From Deltaproteobacteria bacterium (GTDB taxonomy: Bacteria; Desulfobacterota; Desulfuromonadia; Desulfuromonadales; JAAYDE01): a stretch of 64,000 nucleotides of DNA. The notes under the pieces were generated by a model. The model saw only the letters and a list, made by a program, of their open reading frames with translations. It ran no database searches and was not told the DNA's origin. The position numbers were made by a program, and so were the translations under genes. This document shows, piece by piece, positions 1 through 6,406 of the stretch. Position 1 is the stretch's first letter. Each line of letters begins with the position of its first letter. Location of the stretch: positions 42,982-106,981 of the forward strand of contig JAFGRU010000019.1 in NCBI GenBank assembly GCA_016934985.1, given 5' to 3'.

Positions 1-283
1 ACATCTCTTTTCTGCTCAGACCGGCCTGGATCGCCAGGCGTGCCAGGCGGGAGTCAATATCGATAACCGAGCGCCCGGCCATCATCAGGGCAGCCCCACT
101 GACCAAGGTGTTTATTCCCGTCATATATCTGTTACTGACTGTCTCGATTGTTTTCCCGATTTTCGTAAAGGTGCCGATGGCTCTGCGGCCGTAAGTCTGA
201 ATAGATCTGCTCGATCGGTTCAAAGTCCTTTCAAGGCCTCTTGAATCACCGGACAGGATGATGCCGACTTCAATTTTTGACAT
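1..283 (-). CDS. Phage tail tape-measure protein, N-terminal part (cut by window edge)
   Basis: Reverse-strand reading frame open from an ATG at 283 to the window edge, about 94 residues, beginning MSKIEVGIILSGDSRGLER. The start lies 3 bases after the stop codon of the frameshifted tail-chaperone frame (287-289), so translation is probably coupled. In tailed phages the gene directly after the G/GT chaperone pair is almost always the tape measure, which sets tail length and is injected with the DNA. The visible part has a basic, serine-rich start and a hydrophobic alanine/methionine stretch, as in many tape-measure N-termini. The assignment rests mainly on position, because the bulk of the gene is outside the window. 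Confidence 0.6.
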   Translation of the reverse strand, partial: MSKIEVGIILSGDSRGLERTLNRSSRSIQTYGRRAIGTFTKIGKTIETVSNRYMTGINTLVSGAALMMAGRSVIDIDSRLARLAIQAGLSRKEM

Positions 284-286
284 AAC

Positions 287-900
287 TTATGCCTCTTTTT
301 TTCTTCGTCTGACTTTTTGTTTTTTGCCCTTCTTTTCCCCCGAAAATTGTTCCAGGTCATCCCGGTCGAGCATATCCATGGCTAAGATGAAGAGCCACTG
401 TCCTTCTGTGAGGGCGGTAGCCGGGAGACCAAAAAGGCTATTAGCTTTCTCGCTGTGGTGATATTTGAAACGCTCCCAAGGGTCTGAGGATTTTTTTTTA
501 CATCTTCGATCAGGCTTCCAATTTCCTGCTCGGTCATATCCTCGGTCCTGGGGGAACACTCCATTTCAAAAGCTGTATATTCATCCACCAGGGCGTCTTT
601 TTCCTGGCGATTCAAGAGCCCCCGAAATTCACTGGCCGAGCTGGCGATTCCATTGGCCGGTTCTTCCGGATCGCGCAGAGCCCGAAACAGAATCTGCGTG
701 GTCTTTTCATCCTCGTAAGCGTCGATGGTGGTCATGCCGGGCTCAATTTCAGCCTTTTTAAAATGACGCTCAGCGGCAAAATGTGCCTCCTGGAGTTCGG
801 CGTTGGATAATACCCGTAAAGTCACTTCCTGATCCGTCCCCGGAAAGGGAATGTTTTTGGTGTTTTTTATTCCGGCTTTCAGTCGCTCCAACAGGCTCAT
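287..900 (-). CDS. Tail assembly chaperone GT fusion made by -1 frameshift
   Basis: If ribosomes slip back one base on the A-run at 491-499, the first 136 codons of the chaperone are joined to 68 codons of the -1 frame, giving about 204 residues. The -1 frame continues from the slip with KSSDPWERFKYHH, then a conserved-looking middle (GLPATALTEGQWLFILAMD), and ends in a very basic tail (KKGKKQKVRRRKKEA). In other tailed phages the T extension recruits tail tube subunits while G coats the tape measure, and a fixed G:GT ratio is needed. No independent Shine-Dalgarno or good start codon was seen for the -1 ORF alone, which supports expression only as a fusion. Confidence 0.65.
382..900 (-). CDS. 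Phage tail assembly chaperone (G-like, zero-frame product)
   Basis: 172-residue protein. The chosen ATG at 900 has the Shine-Dalgarno AAAGGAG about 7 bases upstream and overlaps the stop codon of the preceding small ORF (ATGA arrangement); an in-frame ATG at 936 has no such site. It is a soluble acidic protein with no membrane segment, followed by a second ORF in the -1 frame and then the presumed tape measure. That is the layout of lambda G/GT and the equivalent Mu genes, whose products bind the tape measure and tail tube subunits during tail assembly and are absent from the virion. The C-terminus after the slippery A-run (491-499) is serine-rich. The role is inferred from gene order and the frameshift signal rather than from a recognised sequence family. 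Confidence 0.65.
   Translation of the reverse strand: MSLLERLKAGIKNTKNIPFPGTDQEVTLRVLSNAELQEAHFAAERHFKKAEIEPGMTTIDAYEDEKTTQILFRALRDPEEPANGIASSASEFRGLLNRQEKDALVDEYTAFEMECSPRTEDMTEQEIGSLIEDVKKNPQTLGSVSNITTARKLIAFLVSRLPPSQKDSGSSS
491..499 (-). promoter_or_regulatory. Programmed -1 ribosomal frameshift site
   Basis: On the coding strand the zero-frame codons are GTA AAA AAA AAT, so the heptamer A AAA AAA fits X XXY YYZ exactly. Both lysyl-tRNAs can re-pair after a one-base backward slip, and the next codon becomes AAA followed by TCC, the frame used by 287-559. Confidence 0.75.
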
Positions 901-1115
901 ATCAACACTCCTTTCAAACAGTCCAGAATCCGGCAAGATTCATCCAACCTTGCCGGAACCCGGCAGGGTCTCGCCATAGATGCCAGGAGTTGAAAACTCT
1001 TGCGGATTTTTCTCCCTTTGTTTCCCAGGGCCTCCACCCTGGCCGTGACCGCCGCTCCGGATCTGCCGAGTTCCCTTAGGTGTGAGGTGGCGTTTTTTGA
1101 AAATTCCAAATTCAT
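897..1115 (-). CDS. Small basic prophage protein, function unknown
   Basis: 72-residue ORF starting MNLEFSKNATSHLRELGRSG. The ATG at 1115 has a GAGGGG ribosome site about 6 bases upstream, and the stop codon overlaps the ATG of the tail chaperone at 900, so it behaves as a member of the late operon. The protein is rich in Arg, Leu and Ala with no transmembrane segment or zinc motif. Its place between capsid and tail chaperone is where Mu-like phages keep head-tail connector and tail genes, but the length and sequence match none that I recognise. It could be a remnant of a larger connector gene or a genuine small chaperone. Confidence 0.5.
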   Translation of the reverse strand: MNLEFSKNATSHLRELGRSGAAVTARVEALGNKGRKIRKSFQLLASMARPCRVPARLDESCRILDCLKGVLI

Positions 1116-1218
1116 CTTTTTCCCCTCTGTAAAATCAAAGAACCCGCTCAGCCCTTTTCTGTGCCCACAGGTGCAGCCTGTGAGCCTGGGGCCTGAGCGG
1201 GTCATTTGAACATGAGCG

Positions 1219-3345
1219 TTACGACGCTACAACAGCCTTGTAGGCTCCCCGATAATCGGCAATTTCGCACTCATATTCATGGCGAATTTTGTACTGCATC
1301 TTATCGGCCACGAACATCTGGCCGATGGCGGGGTTGTCAGCCACGAACATTTCCGGTTCCTGCTGACCGTTGAGATAAGCCAGCTCCAGAATCTCTACCT
1401 CGGCCGGGTCGGCGAACATCATCCAGTCGTCGGCGTCGGTCATGAAGGGGCATTCGATCAACCCTTCAGGGTCGAAATACTTGAACATGGTGTTCCCTTC
1501 AGAGATAGATACGGCCTGCGGGTTGAAATCGTTGACGTTTTTGACAATGCCATAAAGTTCTGAAGGAAAGGCTATCGTCACAGGCCTCAGCATCAGGCGT
1601 TCTCCGCTCTCGGGCTCGGTCTGCTGGGCAAACGCCGTTTTTGCCGCCAGGGCCGAGGTGATGCCGTAGGCCGTGCTGCCGAGGTTGCCGTGATCGTCAT
1701 GAAATACCGCTACGTCGTCGCCTTTGTAGGTTGCGTTATTGATGAACTTGCCCCAGCAGCGCTTGGCCAGGGTCCGGCGGGCGGCGCGGGGAAGGCGGCT
1801 GATGACTCTCTGGAGGGCGCGAACGTCGTCATTAAGGATCATCTTGCGGGTGACGGTGATGATGCCCCCTTTCTGGTTAAGGGCGTAATCGATCCTTTCA
1901 TCGCCGACCTCGGCCAGGTCCGGGTAATCTTCAGTTTCCGGGTCCACGTCCGGCAGATCACCATAGTAGCCGATCCGCACCGATTCCAGGGTTTTGAAAT
2001 CCTTGGCATTGCGGATGTTGGGGCCGACAAGGCGCGAAACACCATAATCGGGAATTTCTTTGTAGTCCATGACCAGCCTGCGGTAAAGCGAGTTTCCCAA
2101 TATATAGGAAAACGTTGCCGATCCGTAGGCCGCCTGCATCCGTTGGGTCTGATCGGGATCGAGGAAGCCCCGGACCTCGGCGTCTCCGGTCATCTCGGCA
2201 TAAGCCGCCCGCAAGGACTTAAAAGGGGTGATATCGGCGAACTTGTCCTGGACCTGGACCCCGAAAAGCATGTCCACCGCTGCCTGGAATTTTTCCGAGC
2301 TTTCGCGAACTATCCGCACGTCCCCGGAGCCCACCACACCACCGCTCCCCGTCATCTTGTCCAGGGTTTCCTTTTCCAGCCGGATGGCGGCCTGCAAGTC
2401 ATCGACTTCGAACAGCTTGCCGCCGAACTGGACTTTAAGTTTGTCCTGGATCGCGGCGGGCAGCTTGCTTCCGGCCAACTCGGTCTGAAGCAAGGTAGTA
2501 CACATCATTTTCTGCATCTTCTGCATATCTGTCCCGGCTTGTGCTCCTGTTTCCTGTTCCATTACCTGGTCCTTTCTGGCGCCAGCTTCAGCGGCGGCCA
2601 TTCTGATGAATTTACCGTTATTGGTCGGTTCGTAGACTACATCGACCTCGACATGGGTGATCTTGACCGGCTCCCTTACTTTTTTCCCGTTGATGGTTTT
2701 GGTTGCGGCCGTTCCCGTAACGTCCAGAGAGAGCCCGAAGAGGTCGGGTTTCCCCTGCTTGTGGCTGTCCACAAGCCCGTCACGCAACCACTTGGCCGAC
2801 TTGAGAATGACCAGATCGGCCTCAATCGCCTTGCCGGTATCCGTGGTGTTCCTGAGCCAGCCGACAATCTCCCGGACCGATTTTCCAAACGTTTTGTTCC
2901 CGGCCTGATGCTGGGATTCGTTCAGGGCGAAAACCCTTGCGCCCTCCATCATGGGCAAGGCTGCCACCAGAGGTTCGCGGGGCCAATTGATACGGCCGTC
3001 TTTCCCGAGGCCATACTGATTGACCTGCACCCGCCAGACATAACCGAATTCGTCATCCGCCGGTTGCCCAGCGGCCGCCATGATGCGGATGGCCGCCTGC
3101 ATGGGGATATAATCCACCTGCCGCTGCACGGGGGCGGCCACACCCAGAATCACCTGGCCGTCATCCCCTAGGGAATAGGACCGCTGATAAAGGCCGTCTT
3201 TTTTCCCGGCCGAACCTTCCATTTCGTAAATCACCGAATCGGGATACAGCTCGACCAGGTAAACGTGTTTGTCCGGCCCGTGATTCACGGCCGACTCCAG
3301 GGCCTGGCGAACCAGCTGCCGGATCTGTTCGAAACTTAACGCCAT
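1219..3345 (-). CDS. Prohead protease / major capsid protein fusion
   Basis: 708-residue protein. The N-terminal 250 or so residues look like a Mu gpI-type prohead protease/scaffold region (Ser/His-containing stretch LFGLSLDVTG and an early NESQHQAGNKTFGKS segment). Residues about 250-345 form a Gln/Lys/Glu-rich linker like a scaffold. The rest is a major capsid protein, with the HDDHGNL motif at about 549-555 typical of Mu gpT-like and protease-capsid fusion proteins. In Mu these are separate genes (I/Z and T). Fusion of the two is a known variant, in which the protease presumably cuts itself off and assembles the head. It follows a 63-residue ORF by 15 bases. Terminase and portal genes, normally upstream, are absent between this gene and Mor. 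Confidence 0.8.
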   Translation of the reverse strand: MALSFEQIRQLVRQALESAVNHGPDKHVYLVELYPDSVIYEMEGSAGKKDGLYQRSYSLGDDGQVILGVAAPVQRQVDYIPMQAAIRIMAAAGQPADDEFGYVWRVQVNQYGLGKDGRINWPREPLVAALPMMEGARVFALNESQHQAGNKTFGKSVREIVGWLRNTTDTGKAIEADLVILKSAKWLRDGLVDSHKQGKPDLFGLSLDVTGTAATKTINGKKVREPVKITHVEVDVVYEPTNNGKFIRMAAAEAGARKDQVMEQETGAQAGTDMQKMQKMMCTTLLQTELAGSKLPAAIQDKLKVQFGGKLFEVDDLQAAIRLEKETLDKMTGSGGVVGSGDVRIVRESSEKFQAAVDMLFGVQVQDKFADITPFKSLRAAYAEMTGDAEVRGFLDPDQTQRMQAAYGSATFSYILGNSLYRRLVMDYKEIPDYGVSRLVGPNIRNAKDFKTLESVRIGYYGDLPDVDPETEDYPDLAEVGDERIDYALNQKGGIITVTRKMILNDDVRALQRVISRLPRAARRTLAKRCWGKFINNATYKGDDVAVFHDDHGNLGSTAYGITSALAAKTAFAQQTEPESGERLMLRPVTIAFPSELYGIVKNVNDFNPQAVSISEGNTMFKYFDPEGLIECPFMTDADDWMMFADPAEVEILELAYLNGQQEPEMFVADNPAIGQMFVADKMQYKIRHEYECEIADYRGAYKAVVAS

Positions 3346-3360
3346 AGCCAGCCCCCTTTA

Positions 3361-3552
3361 TTAGTCTTTCCTGGGGACGGTGTACTTGCGGCCGTCGGCG
3401 GTTACCAGGACGATAGTATCCCCTTTTTCCTGCCAGTCGAGCACATCCCTGGGCTCCAGGTCCCTTTCCTTAGGTTCGTGCACAACCTTCGGCTTTCCGT
3501 AATGAAATTTAAGGCCCTTCAGATACTTCTCATCGATCATTTTTTTAGTCAT
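3361..3552 (-). CDS. Small conserved-looking prophage protein
   Basis: 63-residue ORF. The ATG at 3552 (MTKKMIDEKYLKGLKFHYG) has GGAG 7 bases upstream; the longer frame to 3606 lacks a site. The N-terminal half is lysine-rich. The C-terminal half (GDTIVLVTADGRKYTVPRKD) reads like a single small beta-barrel or SH3-like strand set, similar in style to short capsid-associated or decoration proteins of Mu-like phages. It is the first gene of the structural block and lies 15 bases before the protease-capsid fusion, so the two are probably co-translated. No family is recognised with certainty. Confidence 0.55.
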   Translation of the reverse strand: MTKKMIDEKYLKGLKFHYGKPKVVHEPKERDLEPRDVLDWQEKGDTIVLVTADGRKYTVPRKD

Positions 3553-3629
3553 GTTCAGGTCTCCTTCTTTGGTTGGGGTGAAAATCTTCGCGTGTTCCGA
3601 TCGCAATGTTTTCGATCAAATCATAAAAG

Positions 3630-3776
3630 GGCCAAGGTTAGCGGCGCGTAGCCGGGGTCTCCCTTGGCCGGTGCCCCTGGCAGACCATATCGAGGCAGAT
3701 TTCGCCTTCCCCAGGAGGAAATTGGGGGAGACGCCGGCGGCGGCCCTATGGTCCGCCTGTCTCGGACCGCCGCCGG
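3630..3776 (-). promoter_or_regulatory. GC-rich inverted repeats between early and structural genes
   Basis: GGCCAAGG (3630-3637) pairs with CCTTGGCC (3662-3669), and on the minus strand this stem is followed by CTTTT, resembling a weak intrinsic terminator for the early operon. A second nested stem-loop joins CCGGCGGC (3734-3741) to GCCGCCGG (3769-3776), with GGTCCG/CGGACC inside. The late promoter controlled by Mor should lie in this gap. Confidence 0.4.
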
Positions 3777-3792
3777 TTACGCACTTTAACTG

Positions 3793-4149
3793 TCAAGACT
3801 GAAACACACCCGTCTTGACCCTGGCCGGTTTTGCCCTGAGAGCCAGACGGGCGCTGTTAATAATTGTGTAAAAATGCCGATAAGAAATATCGTATTTCCG
3901 GCAGATTTTATCTTTGTTGTACCCATTGAATTCCTCAAATATTTCCCGGTCCCGGACGCTCTGCTCGAACTTACATGCCTTGGGCACATAGATGGACACG
4001 CCGCCCCAGTGGTTGCGAAAGAACTCCGCCACTTCGCAGCCGATTTCAACGGCCTGTTTTTCATCCATTCCTCTTTTGATCAAAAGCTGGGTGTTCTGAG
4101 CCGCGATGTCGGCAAGAAATTCTGGGTACTTCCTCATAATTTTTTCCAT
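3793..4149 (-). CDS. mor: Mor-like middle operon transcription activator
   Basis: 118 residues, close to the usual Mor/C family length. The N-terminal half matches the dimerisation region of Mor (ELG-like segment AVEIGCEVAEFFRNHWGG followed by SIYVPK). The C-terminal half holds a helix-turn-helix (FNGYNKDKICRKYDISYRHFY) that in Mu binds an imperfect dyad next to the middle promoter and contacts RNA polymerase alpha and sigma. The start at 4149 has AAGGAG 11 bases upstream. It lies at the end of the leftward early operon, and the gap after it (3553-3792) is the expected place of its target promoter. Unlike Mu, the structural genes follow directly. Confidence 0.85.
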   Translation of the reverse strand: MEKIMRKYPEFLADIAAQNTQLLIKRGMDEKQAVEIGCEVAEFFRNHWGGVSIYVPKACKFEQSVRDREIFEEFNGYNKDKICRKYDISYRHFYTIINSARLALRAKPARVKTGVFQS

Positions 4150-4163
4150 TGTTGAAATGCTCC

Positions 4164-4394
4164 TTAAGAACGGCTTTTCAAGTCGGACAGGGCGCTTTGC
4201 AGGTCCTCGGCAAGCGTCATCATCTCGGCCTGAATCGTTTGGGCCATGGATATGATGTAGGGAAAGTGCTCGTTCTCATCGTCGGTCCCGGCCGCTGTCG
4301 ATAGGTTGTAAAGTGAAAAAAGGGCGTTCAATTCGAATAACTTGTAAATAAGGGCATCTGTCTTGTTCCTCGCGCTCTCCTCTGTCTTTTTCAT
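4164..4394 (-). CDS. Small prophage early protein, function unknown
   Basis: 76-residue ORF starting MKKTEESARNK at an ATG (4394) that overlaps the TGA of the preceding gene, with AAGGGGG about 9 bases upstream. The protein is predicted to be mostly helical (long Leu/Ala/Met pattern, for example IYKLFELNALFSLYNLST). It contains an acidic centre and no Cys, so a small dimeric helical regulator or adaptor is possible. It sits between two other unrecognised small ORFs and Mor, the area where Mu-like phages carry short nonessential early genes. No function can be given from sequence. Confidence 0.5.
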   Translation of the reverse strand: MKKTEESARNKTDALIYKLFELNALFSLYNLSTAAGTDDENEHFPYIISMAQTIQAEMMTLAEDLQSALSDLKSRS

Positions 4395-4687
4395 GCCGGT
4401 GCCCCCTTGTCCAGAATCCGGTCGAAGGCCACCGATACTTTTTCTTGCAGTTCGGCAACCCCATTTCGCAGGTGCCTGAAAGTCAACACCCAATCCGGCT
4501 TATCGCCATAGTTCTGGTGGTCACTCTCATGATGTGCAGCGCACTCAAAAGCCACCAGCAGGTTTTCGTATTTGTCTAACTCAATTCCGACATTTCCAAG
4601 CTCCTCATCGAGGAAATTCCTCCACTCCACCCGCTTTGACTCTTTTTTTGCTTTTTTTTCGTTACCCACGCCTCTCTCCTCTTTCAA
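4391..4687 (-). CDS. Small prophage early protein, function unknown
   Basis: 98 residues from the ATG at 4687. A GTG at 4669 preceded by GAGGAG is an equally good start and would give 92 residues. The N-terminus is strongly basic (KKAKKESKR). The remainder is a hydrophilic helical sequence with two adjacent histidines (CAAHHESDHQN) and a hydrophobic WVLTFRHL core. The stop codon overlaps the next start (ATGA), showing it is part of the tightly packed early operon. I do not recognise the family. The His/Cys cluster could bind metal, but spacing does not match a standard motif. Confidence 0.5.
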   Translation of the reverse strand: MKEERGVGNEKKAKKESKRVEWRNFLDEELGNVGIELDKYENLLVAFECAAHHESDHQNYGDKPDWVLTFRHLRNGVAELQEKVSVAFDRILDKGAPA

Positions 4688-4731
4688 ACCAAGTTTATAA
4701 ACTGTTTATAAACGCCCACAGTGGGCCTAAA

Positions 4732-4995
4732 CTAAAACCTGCCCCTCATGATATAGGTCTCAAACAGATCGCTTCTCAGGGGCCATTCATAGCAATATTT
4801 GTCTTCCTCCCGGCGTGGCCAGTCCGATACCAAACCCATGGGCCTGTAACCGCTCTGGTCCGGCTGCATGTCCCGCCATCCGCACAGCAGGCAGCGAACC
4901 ACGACAAACCGCCCATCCTCCCGGTAGGTTTCGGTGAAAAAATCCAGATTCGGATGCTTCGCTCCGCAGTGTTTGCATCGCATACCTTTAACCAC
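4732..4995 (-). CDS. Zinc-ribbon prophage protein
   Basis: 87 residues, probably starting with GTG at 4995 (AGGA 5 bases upstream, overlapping the GemA stop); the internal ATG at 4983 has poorly spaced ribosome sites. It has two CxxC knuckles, CKHC near the N-terminus and CLLC about 28 residues later, separated by a short beta-like segment. That is the geometry of a zinc ribbon. Small proteins of this type are common in the GemA-Mor interval of Mu-like phages and may act as nucleic-acid or protein adaptors. The C-terminal half is acidic and aromatic. The zinc ribbon is seen directly; the role is unknown. Confidence 0.6.
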   Translation of the reverse strand: MVKGMRCKHCGAKHPNLDFFTETYREDGRFVVVRCLLCGWRDMQPDQSGYRPMGLVSDWPRREEDKYCYEWPLRSDLFETYIMRGRF

Positions 4996-5464
4996 GGCCT
5001 TCCTGCGACCGGGAGTGCATATTTTTCAATGCGGTGATCACCACGGAAACCTTCTCGCTGGTAAGAAACCGCAGGTCGGAAACACCGGCCATGCGAGAAA
5101 CAAAATGGCGCAATGCCTTGGTCTGATCCCCTTCCGGCGCTTTGGAAACCTTTTGCCAGAGCCCCACGATGTAATCCAGCTGGGCCGGTGTGGCGTATCC
5201 AGCCCGTTCCTTGAGCCCCTGGCTCCTGTGTCCCTTCCGCTTTTTTTTCCAGACGTCCATGGCAATGGCTTTGGCCTTAAGCCGGTCCGCAAACAGAACG
5301 GCCTGGGGCAGGGTCAGATCCTTGGACGATTCGACCTTGAAGCTTTCATAGAGCGCCGCCCGGTACTGGTCATCGCTCATGTTCATTGAACTTTTGAGGG
5401 TGTGAATCAGCTTGATCATCTGGGGTGTCACCGCTTTGCGTACTTGTTTTCCTCCGTTTCTCAT
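4988..5464 (-). CDS. gemA: GemA-like prophage regulatory protein
   Basis: 158 residues from an ATG at 5464 with a perfect AGGAGG 6 bases upstream; the extra upstream codons to 5488 would need a TTG start. The sequence matches the Mu GemA/DUF1018 family: an N-terminal helical region (VTPQMIKLIHTLKSSMNMSD) with the family's Y-R-A-L-Y pattern (DDQYRAALYESFKVES), and a second unit (ATPAQLDYIVGLWQKVS). In Mu, GemA modulates expression of host genes and DNA topology. It lies downstream of the MuB-like ATPase and overlaps the zinc-ribbon gene by 8 bases. Confidence 0.8.
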   Translation of the reverse strand: MRNGGKQVRKAVTPQMIKLIHTLKSSMNMSDDQYRAALYESFKVESSKDLTLPQAVLFADRLKAKAIAMDVWKKKRKGHRSQGLKERAGYATPAQLDYIVGLWQKVSKAPEGDQTKALRHFVSRMAGVSDLRFLTSEKVSVVITALKNMHSRSQEGRG

Positions 5465-5515
5465 GATCGGCCTCCTGATCCTTTTCAACCACGACGCATC
5501 AAAACCTTAAAGCTT

Positions 5516-6406
5516 CTAACCCGCTGCCTGTGCGGCAGGCGGTTGGGCTTCCCCGTTCCTTTTGCTCAGGACGGAACGGACCGCCTCGCTCATATCTTTT
5601 TTGGCGGGTGGGCCCACCTTTCGGGCGGGAAGGGTTCTTTTCTGGGTCTTGTTTTCACAGATATCTTCCGCCTCGACTCTTTCCCGCCCAGCTGCCAAGG
5701 CCCGCCCCATGGAGTTGATCAGAAGCTGCTGAAGGTCGAGAAAGTTTGACGCCCCCGGCTGCCGGGCCACCTCGGCCGCAGCTTCATCCGAGAACACAGC
5801 GCCGACCGTCATTTGCAGGTAATGCCCGGCTTCCTTCTCCGAAAGACCGTGCATCGAAACGCTGTCCGTCCTGAGCCTCACCTCCGCAACACCCGGTTTG
5901 TTGGTGGGGTCTGACTGCCCCACCAAAATCACGCTGAACAGCTTGCTTTTCCCCAACCAGTCCAGTTCCCGCAGGGTCTTCAGCGAGCGCAGGGTCTGGC
6001 CGTGAAGGCGGTGCGCCTCCTCGATCACCAGAACCACCTCCTGCTTGCGGGATGCGTCTCCCACGGTCCGGCGCAGTTGCTCGGTGCGGACCACCTTGCC
6101 GCGCCGGGGCGGATCGTCGCCCAGGGCGTAGATCATTTCCTGCTCGATGTCGCTGATCAGCAGCCTTTCTTTGTCGGCCGGGCGTACCATGACAAGCCTG
6201 GCATTCAGTGCGTCGAGGGCCGCCTTGACCGCTTCGGACTTGCCGATGCCCCGCTCTCCGATAATCGACACCATGGCCCTGGACCTGACAGCCAGGCCGA
6301 TAATGCGCCTGATCCGGATCTGGTCCGCCGTCTCGAATGCCGGGCCGTCAAACGGATCTTGACAAAAGCCGAAATTGACCAGCACTTCCAGTTTGGATAA
6401 TTTCAT
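5516..6406 (-). CDS. MuB-like AAA+ transposition ATPase
   Basis: 296 residues with Walker A GERGIGKS (about 50-57) and Walker B VVLVIEEAH (about 124-132), followed by a sensor-like ILVGQSD segment. The family member in Mu forms ATP-dependent filaments on target DNA, recruits the transposase and gives target immunity. An arginine-rich region after the Walker B is consistent with DNA binding, and the C-terminal 50 residues (basic, Pro/Lys-rich, ending in an Ala/Gln tail) look like the small C-terminal domain of MuB. The start ATG overlaps the transposase stop (ATGA) with AAAGGA upstream. No key ATPase residue appears lost. Confidence 0.88.
   Translation of the reverse strand: MKLSKLEVLVNFGFCQDPFDGPAFETADQIRIRRIIGLAVRSRAMVSIIGERGIGKSEAVKAALDALNARLVMVRPADKERLLISDIEQEMIYALGDDPPRRGKVVRTEQLRRTVGDASRKQEVVLVIEEAHRLHGQTLRSLKTLRELDWLGKSKLFSVILVGQSDPTNKPGVAEVRLRTDSVSMHGLSEKEAGHYLQMTVGAVFSDEAAAEVARQPGASNFLDLQQLLINSMGRALAAGRERVEAEDICENKTQKRTLPARKVGPPAKKDMSEAVRSVLSKRNGEAQPPAAQAAG

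Noticed and set aside
1690..3171. 493-codon + strand open frame
   Set aside because: It is antisense to the protease-capsid gene, has no ribosome site, and its sequence is low-complexity in codon-shadow style. It is explained by the GC-rich opposite strand.
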